From: Verrucomicrobiales bacterium
Lineage (GTDB): Bacteria; Verrucomicrobiota; Verrucomicrobiia; Verrucomicrobiales; V1-33
NCBI GenBank assembly: GCA_028293125.1
Contig: JAQGPJ010000068.1
Location: 1-64,000 of the forward strand
Direction of reading: 5' to 3'
Length of the DNA stretch: 64,000 bases
The position numbers and the translations under genes were made by a program. The notes beneath the pieces are model-generated. The model saw only the letters and a program-made list of their open reading frames with translations. It searched no databases and had not been told where the DNA came from. Each line of letters starts with the position of its first letter. The first letter of the stretch is position 1. Below, in pieces: positions 8,608-19,000 of this stretch.

Positions 8608-9091
8608 CGTGGGTGGCCTCCTGGTTGCCGCGGCTCCGGTCGGGTTCACTGCGTGAGAAATCCAGAGCGTAGGGCAGCACGGCCTCCAAATAGCGGGCGG
8701 ATTGCTTCCGGTCGAGCTGGGCGGAGGTCTGGTAGATGTGGTTCAGCATGGCCTGCCGGCATTCCAGATGGACGGCGGCGTGCTCCTTCAGCGCGGCCTC
8801 CAGTTCCGGATTCAGCGAGGTCCCCTCCCTGGCCAGGGTCTCCAGCCTCCGGTGGGCACGCGCGATGCGGGCGCACATCTCGACGCACTTCGGCTGGTAG
8901 GCCGCGTGAAGCCCGCTCACCTTGCGGAACTGATCGTCGGAAAGCTTGAGTTCGCTTCGCAGCCAGACCAGTTCTGGCATGGTGTCGAGCAGCACTCCTC
9001 CGCGCTCCTGCTGCTTCCGGAAATGCGTGAAGCAGAAAGCGCAGGCTCCGGCAGAAAGAATCAGCAGCAGGATGAGGAGCGGCTTTTTCAT
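8588..9091 (-). CDS. Periplasmic heavy-metal sensor (CnrX/ZraP-like)
   Basis: N-terminal TM anchor, helical periplasmic domain PELVWLRSELKLSDDQFRKVSGLHAAYQPKCVEMCARIARAHRRLETLA; lies between the 98-aa TM protein and the ECF sigma, the cnrY-X-H order. Confidence 0.75.
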   Translation of the reverse strand: MKKPLLILLLILSAGACAFCFTHFRKQQERGGVLLDTMPELVWLRSELKLSDDQFRKVSGLHAAYQPKCVEMCARIARAHRRLETLAREGTSLNPELEAALKEHAAVHLECRQAMLNHIYQTSAQLDRKQSARYLEAVLPYALDFSRSEPDRSRGNQEATHDGALRF

Positions 9092-9384
9092 CGCAGGTGA
9101 GTGGGGGAGAAGGGATTGATCGATTCAATGTAGGCGCTCCGGCTGTCCGGCTGCCCCGGAGCGGTGACCGCGCCAAGCCAGAGCCCGAAAGCGACAGTCG
9201 AGGCGAGACCGGTGACCACCCCCAGAGGACGGGTGATCAGGCCAATGACAGTCTCATACCATGGAGAGGGGACCGGAGCCTGGGCGTTTTCGATGCGCCG
9301 CCAGACTCCCTGACGGAAGGAGGCTGGCAGTGGCTGGCTGCCCCGCGCGGAGCGGAGCAAGTCGTCAAACTCGGAATCGTTCAT
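9088..9384 (-). CDS. Small single-TM protein, putative anti-sigma factor (CnrY-like by context)
   Basis: 98 aa, cytosolic N-terminus MNDSEFDDLLRSARGSQPLPASFRQGVWRRIENA, TM helix VVTGLASTVAFGLWLGAV; 4-bp ATGA overlap with the downstream sensor gene. Confidence 0.65.
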   Translation of the reverse strand: MNDSEFDDLLRSARGSQPLPASFRQGVWRRIENAQAPVPSPWYETVIGLITRPLGVVTGLASTVAFGLWLGAVTAPGQPDSRSAYIESINPFSPTHLR

Positions 9385-9426
9385 AGTGATCTTTCTCTAA
9401 AAGGGTGGAGTCAGAGAGTCTGCCAC

Positions 9427-9457
9427 GGGTAAAACACCATGGCCGGAGGAAACCCTT
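9427..9457 (-). promoter_or_regulatory. Candidate ECF-sigma promoter, site 2 (cnrYXH-like operon)
   Basis: Minus strand AAGGGTTTCCTCCGGCCATGGTGTTTTACCC; ends 43 nt from the ATG at 9384, the same distance as site 1. Confidence 0.5.
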
Positions 9458-9822
9458 TGGATTTTTCCGTCACTTGATGATTCCGTCATTTTCCGGAGCC
9501 GGACGGCGTTGGTCAAAGGTTGCCGCAAGCGGCTTGCCCTGGACACCCCATGACTGATTTGGACGGAGCGCATCCCCGCCTGAGCAAGGGCCAGCTCCAT
9601 CTGAGCAGGGACTATGAGGAAAGCACCCTCTGCTCCGGGGATCACGATCCTCATTTCCACAGTCACCCGTGATCCCGGGACTCCAGCAGCCGGATCAAAC
9701 AGGTTCTCATGGGCGAAGCCGTTTGAAAAAGCGGCTCCTGGAATGCCATGCCATGGAGGATTCCCGCATCCGGGTACGCGGAAATTCCCTTGGGAATGAA
9801 ATAAGCTGGGGTTGGCGGGGCG

Positions 9823-9853
9823 TAGGGTTTTCCCGGTCCCCATGCTGTTGCCC
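9823..9853 (+). promoter_or_regulatory. Candidate ECF-sigma promoter, site 3 (efflux operon)
   Basis: TAGGGTTTTCCCGGTCCCCATGCTGTTGCCC, same motif pair and length, about 118 nt upstream of the TolC-family start at 9971. Confidence 0.4.
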
Positions 9854-9970
9854 TGAATTGTGAAATCCCTGTGAACCCCCGCTTTCTGTTTCCGCGCTGC
9901 CGCCGCCGCCACCGCCACCGCTCCTGCTGTCAGGGTGCTGGACGGTTGGCGGCACCTTTCTGATTTTCAC

Positions 9971-12376
9971 ATGGATCCTGTCCGGAACATTCCCGCTTGG
10001 CGGATGCTGATGGTTGGCTCGTGTCTGGCGCTGCAGGGCTGCGGCACTCCGGATGCGCGGGCGGCGGAGCGTCAGGACGGGCAGCAGCGGAAGGCGGAGG
10101 CCGCGGTGGTCAAACGTCTGGAGGCGCACGGGGTGGAACTGCCGGAGGCGGTGCATCCCCCGCCGGCGTCGCGTTATGCTGATCCCTCCCCTTCGCCGCG
10201 GACGTCCGCGCCACCGGATGCCGGGTTTGGGGAACCGGCGCGCAATACCACATGGGAACAGGCGCTGCCCCGGGGAGCGGATGGCATGGTGAGTCTGGAC
10301 CGCGCCGGGGCGGTGCGGGTGGCGCTGCTGAATTCGCCGGACTTCCAGCGCGAGCGCGAGGATCTTTTTCTCTCCGCCCAGGATCTGAGGGGGGAGGAGC
10401 ACAAATTTGAGCTTCAGGGCGGCCTGACGAGCCGGGGCAGCCGCCTCACCGGTGCCCGCGCGGCGGACGAAAGCGCCCGGCGCTCCACGGGCTCCGTGGA
10501 GTCCTCGGCGGCTTTGAGCAAAACCACCAGAACCGGAGGCCGTTTCCTGCTGGATCTGGCAAACTCCGTGCTCGTCAGCCTCGGCGGCGGGCCGGACAAG
10601 GTCATCGGTTCCGCCCTCAACCTCAGCGTGGTCCAGCCACTGCTGCGCCACGGGTCCCGGAAGTATGTCATGGAGGATCTCACCCAGGCGCAGCGCAATC
10701 TGGTGGCCAATGTCCGGCGGCTGGAGCAGTTCCGGCGCGGGTTCTACATTCAGACGACCGCCGGCCGCAGTGTGGCCCAAGGACCGGTGCGGGGGCAGGG
10801 CGATGCGGAAAGCGTGGGCCTGCTGGCCGGAGCTCCGGGCGGAACCTCGGGAGCGCAGGAGCCGGGCGGCTTTCTGGGTCTACTGCTGAGCGGTCAGAAG
10901 ATTAGGAATCAGGAGGCCGTGCTTCAGGCGCTGCAGGACAGCCTGGCCCAGCTGGAGGCCGCCTTCGAGGCCGGACGCATCTCCAACCGTCTCCAGGTGC
11001 TGCAGACGCGTCAGGCTCTTTACAACAGCCAGAGTGTGCTGCTCACGGCCCGTGAATCGTGGCGCACCCAGCTGGACAATTACAAGATCAGCCTCGGCCT
11101 GCCGCCGTCGCTGCCGGTGGCGATTCAGGATCCGCTGCTGGAACAGTCCCGGCTGGTGGATCCCGACACCACCGCCCTGCAGAAGGACCTCACCGCCAAA
11201 CTGAACGCCCTGCGCCAGCGGACCGACCTGACCACGCTTCAGGTGCTGGGCGGGGAGGCCGGGGAGCTGCTGAAGTTCAAGCCCCGCGCCGAGGGCCGGA
11301 TCCGTGCGGCGGAACAGAACCTGAATGAGTTTCATGGCGGACTGAAGCCCCGGCAGGACCAGCTGGCCCGCCTGCGCCAGCGCCCGGAGGTGGCCACCAT
11401 GGGCACGGCGTCGGAACTTTTCGATCCTGCGGCCACGGAGTCCACCCATGACCGTCTGGTCAAAACCTTTCCCAGTCTGAAGAGCGGGATGATGGAGAAC
11501 TTCGCGGAGATTGAGAAACTGCGCACGGCGGTGCCGGCGGACCGTCCGCCGGCGGAGGTCCGCGCGGATCTGCAGCGGTTGGCGGGTTCCATTTCCGGTC
11601 AGCTGCTGGAGCTTTCCCTGCATCAGGCCGCCAGCCGGCTGGAGACCGCCACCTTGGAGACCATCGAGCTGCCCCCGGAGACCGCCTTGGAACTCGCTCG
11701 CGCCCAGCGTCTGGACTGGGCCAACGCCCAGTCGCGGCTGGTGGACGCCTGGCGGAGAATCGCGGTCAGCGCCGAGGCCCTGAAGCCGGGTCTGGACCTG
11801 CTGGTCAGCGGCCGCATCCCCACGGCGGGGGATGACGGCACCGAATTCAGCTACGGCAGCAGCACCCTGAATCTGGGAGTGAACTTGGATCTGCCCTGGG
11901 ACAAGGTGGACGAACGCGGAGCCTATCAGGAGTCGCTCATCAGCTATCAGCGCTCCCGGCGCGACTTCATCCGCTTCAGCGACCAGGTGACGCTCAGTCT
12001 TCAGAACACCCTGCGCGTGATCCGCCTGATCCAGATGAACTTTGAAATCCGCCGCGCCGCCGTGCGCGCCGCCATCTCGCAGGTGGATCTGGCCCGTCTG
12101 CGCCTGAACGAGCCGCCGCGTCCCGACCAGACGGCCACACCCTTCGGCGCCACCACGGCCCGCGACCTTGTGTCCGCGCTGAACGATCTGCTGAACGCGC
12201 AGAATGACTTCCAAAGCGCCTGGATCACTTACGACGTCCTGCGGCTCACTCTCGATTTCGAACTCGGCACCATGCGGCTGGATGACCACGGCCTATGGGC
12301 GGATCCCGGCGCGATAACGGCTGAATCCGTCTCCCGCCGCCTGCCGCCGGCTCCTTCCCTGACTTCCGTCAACTAG
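9971..12376 (+). CDS. TolC-family outer-membrane efflux lipoprotein with large central insertion
   Basis: Lipobox MVGSCLALQGC; TolC-type helical repeats in both halves (LQALQDSLAQLEAAFEAGRISNRLQVLQTRQALYNSQ; YQESLISYQRSRRDFIRFSDQVTLSLQNTLR); about 800 aa. Confidence 0.8.
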   Translation: MDPVRNIPAWRMLMVGSCLALQGCGTPDARAAERQDGQQRKAEAAVVKRLEAHGVELPEAVHPPPASRYADPSPSPRTSAPPDAGFGEPARNTTWEQALPRGADGMVSLDRAGAVRVALLNSPDFQREREDLFLSAQDLRGEEHKFELQGGLTSRGSRLTGARAADESARRSTGSVESSAALSKTTRTGGRFLLDLANSVLVSLGGGPDKVIGSALNLSVVQPLLRHGSRKYVMEDLTQAQRNLVANVRRLEQFRRGFYIQTTAGRSVAQGPVRGQGDAESVGLLAGAPGGTSGAQEPGGFLGLLLSGQKIRNQEAVLQALQDSLAQLEAAFEAGRISNRLQVLQTRQALYNSQSVLLTARESWRTQLDNYKISLGLPPSLPVAIQDPLLEQSRLVDPDTTALQKDLTAKLNALRQRTDLTTLQVLGGEAGELLKFKPRAEGRIRAAEQNLNEFHGGLKPRQDQLARLRQRPEVATMGTASELFDPAATESTHDRLVKTFPSLKSGMMENFAEIEKLRTAVPADRPPAEVRADLQRLAGSISGQLLELSLHQAASRLETATLETIELPPETALELARAQRLDWANAQSRLVDAWRRIAVSAEALKPGLDLLVSGRIPTAGDDGTEFSYGSSTLNLGVNLDLPWDKVDERGAYQESLISYQRSRRDFIRFSDQVTLSLQNTLRVIRLIQMNFEIRRAAVRAAISQVDLARLRLNEPPRPDQTATPFGATTARDLVSALNDLLNAQNDFQSAWITYDVLRLTLDFELGTMRLDDHGLWADPGAITAESVSRRLPPAPSLTSVN

Positions 12377-12384
12377 CGAATTCT

Positions 12385-13884
12385 ATGAAACTCACCCTGT
12401 TTCCGAAACTGGCAGCCAAACTTCCGCCCGCCGTGCGCCGCCCGCGTGTGTGGGTGCCGGGGGTGCTGTTGCTGGGCGGGGCGCTGGCTCTGACGCTGCG
12501 CACCTCCCGGCCCTCCGCCGGCGGTGCCGCCATTCTCACGGCGGCGGTTCAGACCGCGCCCTTTGTGGAGGAAATCCTGGAGTCCGGGGAACTGGAGAGC
12601 GCCAGCAATGTGGAGGTCCGCTGCCGCGTGCGCAGCATGGCGGGCGCGGCCATCCTGACTCTGGTCACCGAGGGATCGGCCGTGAAAAAAGGCAATCTGA
12701 TCATGCAGCTCGATGATTCCGATCTCAAAAACCGGATGGTGGACCAGCAGATCAATGTCAACAAAAGCGCGGCGGAGCTGGCCCAGGCCCAGGCGGACCT
12801 TTCGAGTTCGGAGATGGCGCTGAGGGAATATCAGTCCGGTCTTTTTCTGGAAACCGAAAAGACCTATGAAAGCGCGGCCTTCGTGGCTGAGGAGAACCTG
12901 CGCCGCGCCAACGAGTATCTGCGCTACAGCAAACACCTGGCGCAGAAGGGGTATATATCCGAAGTCCAGCTGGAGGCTGACACTTTCGCCCTCGGCAAGG
13001 CCACCAAGGAGCTGGAGCTTTCCAAAACCAAACTGGATGTGCTGCGGCTGTTCACGAAGGAAAAGACCGTCAAGGAGCTGATGGCCAATGTGGAGAAATT
13101 CAAAACCAAGGTCGCCACCTCCGAACGCAGTTATCAGATCGACGTGCGGCGGCTGGAGGATATCAAGGAGCAGATCGCCTTCTGCAGAATCGCCGCGCCG
13201 CTGGACGGGCAGGTGGTCTACGCCAACGACCAGCGCAACCGCGGCTCTTCCGAGCCACTGATCGCGGAGGGCAAGGTGGTGCGCGAGAACCAGGTGCTGG
13301 TGCGCCTGCCGGACCCCACCCGCATGCAGGTGCTGGCGCGGATCAACGAGTCCCGCGTGGACCGCATCCGCAACGGCCAGAAGGTGCGCATCTCCCTGGA
13401 CGCCCTGCCGGGAACGGTGCTCACCGGCAAGGTGGACAGCGTCAGTGACTATCCGATGCCGCCGAATCCCTATTACAGCAATTTAAAGTACTACGCCTGT
13501 GAGATTCCGGTGGTGAATCCGCCGGTCAATATCCGTCCGGGCATGACCTCCAGCGTGTCCATTCTGGTCGAACAGCTGAAGGAGGCGCGGCAGGTGCCGC
13601 TGGCCGCCGTGTTCGCGAGGGATGACCGGCACTACTGCCTGGTGCGGCATGAGGATGAGGGCATGGAGGCCCGCGAGATCACGGTGGGCGCCTCCAACGA
13701 TGCCATGGCCGTGGTGGAGAACGGCCTGACGGATGGCGAGCAGGTGGTGCTGTCCCCGCAGCCATGGCTGCATGATGTGAGCCTGCCGGCTCCGCGGGCG
13801 ACGGTGCGGTCCGCTCCCGCGGATGCTCCGGACCCCGGTCCCCGCAAAGGAAGCCAGGCCGGATCCCCGGTCGCCAGCCGATGA
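12385..13884 (+). CDS. HlyD/MacA-like periplasmic adaptor subunit
   Basis: N-terminal TM, lipoyl-like half motifs, long coiled coil, AAVFARDDRHYCLVRHEDEGMEAREITVGASNDAMAVVENGLTDGEQVVLSP. Confidence 0.9.
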   Translation: MKLTLFPKLAAKLPPAVRRPRVWVPGVLLLGGALALTLRTSRPSAGGAAILTAAVQTAPFVEEILESGELESASNVEVRCRVRSMAGAAILTLVTEGSAVKKGNLIMQLDDSDLKNRMVDQQINVNKSAAELAQAQADLSSSEMALREYQSGLFLETEKTYESAAFVAEENLRRANEYLRYSKHLAQKGYISEVQLEADTFALGKATKELELSKTKLDVLRLFTKEKTVKELMANVEKFKTKVATSERSYQIDVRRLEDIKEQIAFCRIAAPLDGQVVYANDQRNRGSSEPLIAEGKVVRENQVLVRLPDPTRMQVLARINESRVDRIRNGQKVRISLDALPGTVLTGKVDSVSDYPMPPNPYYSNLKYYACEIPVVNPPVNIRPGMTSSVSILVEQLKEARQVPLAAVFARDDRHYCLVRHEDEGMEAREITVGASNDAMAVVENGLTDGEQVVLSPQPWLHDVSLPAPRATVRSAPADAPDPGPRKGSQAGSPVASR

Positions 13885-16043
13885 GCGCGCTGCGGATCAG
13901 CGGCCTGCGCAAGGATTACCTGGTGGGGGCGGAGGCAGTGCCAGTGCTGAAGGGCATCGACCTTGATGTGCCGGAGGGCGATTACGTGGCCATCATGGGC
14001 CCGTCGGGTTCCGGCAAAAGCACGTTGCTCAATGTGCTGGGCTGCTTGGACCATCCCACCGCCGGGCATTACTGGCTGGGCGGGCAGGATGTGGCGGCGC
14101 TCAATGACGACGAGGTCTCCCAGCTGCGCGGGGATCACATCGGCTTTGTCTTCCAGTCCTACAATCTCATTCCCCAGCTGACGGTGATCGAGAACATCGC
14201 CACGCCTCTGGAATACCGCGCCGCGGCCGGACCGGAGGAGCTGGCGCGGTGTCAGGAACTGGCGGAGCGAGTGGGGCTGGGCACACGCCTGGACCACCGG
14301 GCGACCCAGCTTTCCGGCGGGCAGCAGCAGCGGGTGGGCATCGCGCGCAGTCTGGTTAATGCACCGGCCTTCATCCTCGCGGATGAGCCCACGGGGAATC
14401 TGGACACCGTCACTACGGCGGAGATTCTGAATCTGCTGGACCAGCTCAACGGGGCGGGCAAAACCATCGTCATGGTCACGCACGAGGATGAGGTCGCGCA
14501 CCGTGCGCGGCGCATCGTCCGGCTGCGGGACGGCGTCATCGTTTCCGACGAGCGGCTGCGCCCGCCCGCAGGCCCGCCCGTTCCTGCCCTATCCGGGCCC
14601 GGAGCCGCCAAAGCCGGGGATGTGGGGACGGAGGCCGGGATAACGGTTGATCCGGCGGCGCCTTTGGCGGAGGCATCCCCCCGCACAGGGATGGCGGTGC
14701 AGCCAAAGCTATCCTGGCGGAGCTCCCTGGAGCAGGCGCTGAAGCCGGTGCAGCTGGGATTCCGCAATCTGATTCTGCATCCCCTGCGGTCGGCGCTGAC
14801 AGTGCTGGGCATGTTTATTGGCGTGGCCAGTGTCATCTGGCTCATGGCCATCGGCGAGGGCATCGGACGGCAGGCCATGGAGCAGATCGAGAAGCTTGGC
14901 GCGTCCAATATCATCCTGCGCACCGTGGCTCCCTCGACAGATCCCGGACAGTCGCGGCGCAGCAATTTCGGTATCAGCGTGGCGGATTACGGGCGCCTGC
15001 GCCGCCTGCTGCCGTCCATCGTCAATGCCGTCCCCATGCAGGAGTACACGCACTCGCTCTGCCAGGCCCGGGGACACATGGTTTACGCCCGCCTGCTGGG
15101 ATGCACGGAGGACTACGCGCCGCTGCACCAGCAGGTGCTCAAGGCCGGGCGCTTTTTGTCCAGTCTGGACATGGAGCGCAAGGCCAAGGTCTGTGTGCTT
15201 TCGCAGGCTCTCTGCGACCAGCTGTTCCGCATCGAGGATCCGCTCGGACAATCCGTGCAGCTCAATGGCGACTTCTACCGTGTGGTGGGCATCAGCGATG
15301 CCGATGTCAGCACCGAGGCCGTCGCTGGAGGACAGGGCCGCCCGCAGGCGGCGAATCCGCTCATGGTGGGCTGCATTCCCCTTTCCACCTACTACACCAA
15401 CATCAACGATCCCGGCAGCCGTGCCACCGACGGCGGACTGTCCGTGGATCAGGTGACCCTGGTGCTGCGCAGCCAGCAGGACGTGCTGCCCGCCGCCGAT
15501 CTCATCCGCAGCGATCTGGAGCGCACGCACCGCGACAAGGATTACGAGGTCATCGCGCCGCTGGAGCTGTTGGAGCAGGCGAGGAGCACGCGGCTCATGT
15601 TCATGGCCATGCTGGGGCTGGTGGCGGCGATCTCCCTGCTGGTGGGCGGCATCGGCATTATGAACATCATGCTGGCCACCGTCACCGAGCGCACCCGGGA
15701 GATCGGCATCCGCCGGGCGCTGGGCGCACGGCGGCGGGACATCACGCGGCAGTTCCTGGCGGAGACCGCAGTGCTTTCCGGGGTGGGCGGCGCGGTCGGC
15801 ATTCTGGTGGGTCTGGCATGCAGTCCCGCCCTGACCGGGCTGCGCTCACTGCTGACTCTGTTGTTTCCCAAACTGCTCGCCTCCGCGCCTGAGACCATCC
15901 GGAATCTGGATCCTGTGGTGGTTCCCTGGTCACTGCCTCTGGCGGCGGGTATTTCCCTGGCGACCGGTGTCCTCTTCGGCCTTTATCCGGCGCGGCGGGC
16001 CGCAGCCATGCATCCCATCGACGCGCTGCGGCATGTGAATTGA
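13881..16043 (+). CDS. MacB-like ABC transporter (fused ATPase and FtsX-type permease)
   Basis: Walker A GPSGSGKST, signature LSGGQQQRVGIARSL, Walker B ILADEPTGNLD; FtsX-type C-terminus ISLLVGGIGIMNIMLATVTERTREIGIRRALGARRRDI; 4-bp overlap with the adaptor. Confidence 0.93.
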   Translation: MSALRISGLRKDYLVGAEAVPVLKGIDLDVPEGDYVAIMGPSGSGKSTLLNVLGCLDHPTAGHYWLGGQDVAALNDDEVSQLRGDHIGFVFQSYNLIPQLTVIENIATPLEYRAAAGPEELARCQELAERVGLGTRLDHRATQLSGGQQQRVGIARSLVNAPAFILADEPTGNLDTVTTAEILNLLDQLNGAGKTIVMVTHEDEVAHRARRIVRLRDGVIVSDERLRPPAGPPVPALSGPGAAKAGDVGTEAGITVDPAAPLAEASPRTGMAVQPKLSWRSSLEQALKPVQLGFRNLILHPLRSALTVLGMFIGVASVIWLMAIGEGIGRQAMEQIEKLGASNIILRTVAPSTDPGQSRRSNFGISVADYGRLRRLLPSIVNAVPMQEYTHSLCQARGHMVYARLLGCTEDYAPLHQQVLKAGRFLSSLDMERKAKVCVLSQALCDQLFRIEDPLGQSVQLNGDFYRVVGISDADVSTEAVAGGQGRPQAANPLMVGCIPLSTYYTNINDPGSRATDGGLSVDQVTLVLRSQQDVLPAADLIRSDLERTHRDKDYEVIAPLELLEQARSTRLMFMAMLGLVAAISLLVGGIGIMNIMLATVTERTREIGIRRALGARRRDITRQFLAETAVLSGVGGAVGILVGLACSPALTGLRSLLTLLFPKLLASAPETIRNLDPVVVPWSLPLAAGISLATGVLFGLYPARRAAAMHPIDALRHVN

Positions 16044-16061
16044 ATTCAACCAAGCCAGGCG

Positions 16062-19000
16062 TCATTCCGGCTCCGGAAGAATCCTCCACCTGTGGGGAGG
16101 GGAAACTTTGGCCTGGGGTCCGCTCCAGTCAAGCTTCCGCTCCGCCAGCAGGGTCCGCAGACGCGCCAGATCCCACAGCTGCACCATGTGCCCCAGGCAG
16201 AAGACCGCCAGCCGGGTGCCGTCCGGTGACAGGGCCAGACTGTTGATGGGGTGGGGCGAGGCATGGCGCAGCCGGATGATTTCCTCTTTGGTTTGAGGGC
16301 TCAGCAGGGAAACCGAATCCGGAGTGAGGGTCGCGGCCAGTACGGAGAAATCCCCGGAGAACGCCAGCTGCGCGGGCATGGGAAGCTTGGGATGCACCGC
16401 CAGTCTCCAGCGGTTTTGGAGGGTCCGGGCATCCCAGCAGCCCACTTCATCCTGGGTGCCGATGTAGAGTGTGTCGGGATCCCGCCCAAAAAGAACGGCA
16501 GCCTCGGGAAACCGGGTTGTGATTTTTCCCAGCTGGCGGCCGGCAGCCAGGTCCCAGATCAGCACATCGCAGTAATCCTCCTGCGAGAGCGCCGCCAATG
16601 TGCCATTCTGATTGATGCGGGACACATCAATTCCACCCCGCGACGGTTTTTCATCCTTGGGTCGATCGCCAATGGGGTCCATCCGGGATTTCACCCGCCC
16701 GGTGGAGGTGTCATAAACCTCGAGCCAGTGTCTGCGTCCCATCAGAAGCGCACGGCCATCCTGCCTGAGGGAGCAGTGATTCAGGGTGCGTTCATTGCCA
16801 GGGCCGATCCACGCATCGTCATCCCGGACGGGCTGAAGCACGGAAACGCCATCCTCCGTCCTGATGACGGAGCGGAGGTGGAGGCCGAGTTTGCTGGAGG
16901 AGTAAAGGCGGTTGCCTTCCGGACTCCACTGCATGCTCCAGCAGGGATCCGGTCTGCTTCTTCCCAGTGGGGCCCCAGTGAAGCCATCGAAATGAAGCTG
17001 TCCGGCCAGATCCCCCACCGTCAGCAGGCCCCCGTCCGGACTGAAAAGTAGAGTGTAGCATCCTATGGAGGAGGTGCCGCCCTCCAGCGGGTGAAAAATG
17101 GGGAACTCCCGGCAGATATCCGATCGGTCCAGGCGGAATTCCCGCAGTTGCCGAACGTCGCGGTCCTCGCAGACAAAGCGGTCGCCGTTGGGGGAGAAGC
17201 GGGCTTCGGACCCGGTGCAGGAAAGCGTGGCCACGGGCTGGCCGCTGCCGGTGTTCCACAGGCGCGTGGTTTTGTCCTCCGCCTGGCTGAGAAGCATGTC
17301 CCCATTCCCGTTGACCTCCATGACGGTAATGCTGCCCTGATGGCCGACATACTGCCGCGGCAGGCTGCCGGGGTTCATCTGCCATTCGTAAATCCGGAAG
17401 TTTTCCGATCCCACAAAGAAGCTTTGGCTGTCAGGCCGCCAGGCCACACACCGCATGGAGGCGCCGGAGGGATTCTTGTTGCGAAGGATTTCACCACCGG
17501 TCCCCACATCCATCACCATGAATGTGGTTTGCAGGGATTTAAAAATGACATGCAGGGATTTCTCCTGGGGCGGGTTGCCCACCTGACCTATCAGCAGTTT
17601 GCTTCCGTCAGGACTGAACGCGTAAGGGCGGGCCTGGAGGGTGAAGCAGGTGGTGAAAGGGCCCCGTCGGTCTCCGTTCACCAGATCCAGAAAGGATACC
17701 GTGCCGTCCACGGAGCTGATGGCCATGGTCCGCCCATCCGGGGAAAAACAGCCGTAAAAGCCCAGAAGCTCCTTTTCCACCCACGAACCTCCGGGGATGT
17801 CCCAGATATACAGCGGTGTGTCCTGGGCAACGGGATTTTCGCTTTTGGCCGGCTTCACCGGGCGCACGATCAGATATTTTCCATCCGGGCTGACAGGTCC
17901 GTAGTTGTCAGGGCTGAGGCCGGTGGCACCGACGGAGCTGATGATTGCCGAGTTGTCCATCCGGCGGATGGTCAGGCCGCCTGTGGCGTCGCGGTGGGTG
18001 TAGCAGGTCAGCCCGGCGTCGGTGTGCACCCGGTTGGTGACATCATGCATGCCGTAACGGATGCTGCGCACCTCCTCAAAGCTGGTCATGGACAGCGCGC
18101 TGACATACTCCTCCCGCACCGCGGGGGAGGGATCGATATCCGCCGCCTGCCGCAGGGCGCTGAGCACCTCGTCCTGATTTTCCAGACTGGCATTCTCCCT
18201 CATGGCCGACGCCTGCGCCAGCAGGGCATCATGCAGGTGCTGGCGGGAGGTGCGCAGGGCCTGCCACAGTGCCGCTCCGCCGACCGTGAGGGCCAGACCC
18301 AGAAGCACTGCAAGGGTGGATGGCAGGGGATTGCGCAACGCCCATCGCCAGACTTTCTCACCGCGGGTCACGGACCGCGCCTGCACAGGCCGCCCCGTCA
18401 GCCAGTTGCGCAGGTCCGCCGCCAGGGCGGAGGCGCTGGCGTAGCGCTGTGTGGGCTCCTTGCGGATGGCCTTCAGGCAGATGATCTCAAGATCGCGGGG
18501 GATTTTGGGATTGAGCGTGCGGGGAGGCTTCACGGGCTCGTCCGCAATCTGCCGCAGGAGAGCGGTCAGGTGCTTGTCCTGATGGGGAGGGCGGCCTGCC
18601 AGCAGCTCGTAGAGAATCGCTCCCAGCCCATAGATGTCACCGGCGGTGGTGGGACGTTTGGCGGTGCCGGAGGCCCATTCCGGCGGCAGGTAATTCGGAG
18701 TCCCGATCAGGGATTCCGACTTGGTCAGATGATGGTGCCCCTCACCGTCGTCCAGCCTTTTGGCGATGCCGAAATCGCTGACGCTGGCCCGGTCCTTCTC
18801 ATCGAACAGAATATTGGCCGGTTTCAGGTCGCGGTGCAGCAGACCATATTCGTGAGCCGTCTGGATGGCGTCCGCAAGGTGCGCGGTCAGAGCGGCGATG
18901 GCCCGCCAGTTGCCTCTGAAGCGTTCTGCATTTTTCGCCAGATTGCCGCCGGAGGCCAGCTTCATGGTGAAGAAAGGCAGCCCGTTGCAGTCCCCCACCT

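Noticed and set aside
9397-9918. 173-aa minus-strand ORF between the CnrY-like and TolC-like genes
   Set aside because: Covers two promoter-like motifs, has no domain, and fits divergent regulatory space better.
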